A stretch of 5,916 nucleotides of DNA from Flavobacteriales bacterium (GTDB lineage: Bacteria > Bacteroidota > Bacteroidia > Flavobacteriales_E > Vicingaceae), in NCBI GenBank assembly GCA_003487525.1, contig DNDT01000498.1:1-5916 (forward strand), in the 5' to 3' direction. Shown here piece by piece: positions 5,667-5,916 of the stretch; the first letter of the stretch is position 1, and every line of letters starts with the position of its first letter. The position numbers and the translations under genes are program-made. The notes under the pieces are model-generated. The model was not told the DNA's origin and did not search any database. It worked only from the letters and a program-made list of their open reading frames with translations.

Positions 5667-5916
5667 ATGAGTGATTTAAAAAACATAGCGAATTACAACT
5701 ATTCCGGAGAAAAAATATTCAAAGATGCCGAAGATTTCCTCCCGTTAAATGGAACGGACTACGTGGAGCTCTACGTCGGTAATGCAAAGCAGGCGTCGCA
5801 CTTTTACAGAACAGCTCTCGGGTTTCAGCCGCTGGCCTATGCAGGACTGGAAACAGGCGTGAAGGACAGGTGTTCATACGTGCTGGTTCAGGATAAAATC
5901 AGGTTGGTACTGACCA
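5667..5916 (+). CDS. hppD: 4-hydroxyphenylpyruvate dioxygenase, N-terminal 83 codons (cut by window edge)
   Basis: An ATG at 5667, 11 bases after the hmgA stop, opens a frame that runs off the window. The visible protein includes FLPLNGTDYVELYVGNAKQA (24-43), then SHFYRTALGFQPLAYAGLETGVKDRCSYVLVQDKIRLVLT. This is the first vicinal-oxygen-chelate repeat of HPPD, with its typical GxDYVExYVGNAKQAxxFY signature. HPPD converts 4-hydroxyphenylpyruvate to homogentisate with Fe(II) and O2, the substrate of the preceding gene's product. The iron-binding His-His-Glu residues lie further downstream and cannot be seen. A 4-hydroxymandelate synthase shares this fold, but the adjacent hmgA argues strongly for HPPD. 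No Shine-Dalgarno sequence is visible, and co-transcription with hmgA is expected. Confidence 0.93.
   Translation, partial: MSDLKNIANYNYSGEKIFKDAEDFLPLNGTDYVELYVGNAKQASHFYRTALGFQPLAYAGLETGVKDRCSYVLVQDKIRLVLT

Noticed and set aside
1..5916. Defence system, mobile element, CRISPR array, tRNA or rRNA
   Set aside because: I looked on both strands for transposase, integrase, toxin or nuclease motifs, repeat-spacer structure and cloverleaf-like sequence and saw none. The genes are core metabolic, stress or regulatory types.
5667..5916. Glyoxalase-like or bleomycin-resistance-like protein
   Set aside because: The vicinal-oxygen-chelate fold is shared, but the specific GxDYVExYVGNAKQA signature and the upstream hmgA identify HPPD.

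Overview
The window looks like chromosomal DNA from a member of the Bacteroidota (Bacteroidetes). Three things suggest this. No convincing Shine-Dalgarno sequences precede the starts. Exact TAnnTTTG (-7 type) promoter elements sit upstream of two genes. The protein set also fits: a two-domain Usp with a degenerate nucleotide loop, a TPR lipoprotein, and a short bacterial-type homogentisate dioxygenase next to HPPD. The phylum call is inference; there is no rRNA or other taxonomic marker here.

Layout, left to right. (1) Positions 1-783, minus strand: the N-terminal 261 codons of a sensor protein with two PAS domains joined by a coiled coil; its output domain lies outside the window. (2) A 188-base divergent intergenic region, then a tandem universal stress protein (972-1802, plus). 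(3) A 281-base AT-leaning intergenic region with a weak AT-only hairpin, a short TTAGG tandem repeat and a perfect 10-bp-stem hairpin. (4) A TPR lipoprotein (2084-2905, plus), whose stop codon directly abuts the stop codon of the converging gene. (5) A minus-strand two-gene operon: a U32-family (TrhP/RlhA/UbiU-like) Fe-S protein (4358-3135), then a single-cluster ferredoxin (3133-2906) starting after a 1-base gap. (6) A divergent 139-base control region, then a plus-strand tyrosine/phenylalanine catabolic operon: homogentisate 1,2-dioxygenase (4498-5655) and, 11 bases on, the first 83 codons of 4-hydroxyphenylpyruvate dioxygenase (5667 to the edge).

How the genes work together: HPPD makes homogentisate and HmgA opens its ring, so the right end is a standard aromatic amino acid degradation unit. 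The tightly coupled U32-ferredoxin pair suggests an Fe-S hydroxylase with a dedicated electron carrier, probably acting on RNA. This is the most interesting hypothesis in the window. I see no defence system, CRISPR array, mobile element or RNA gene. Most of the window is ordinary housekeeping or metabolic DNA.
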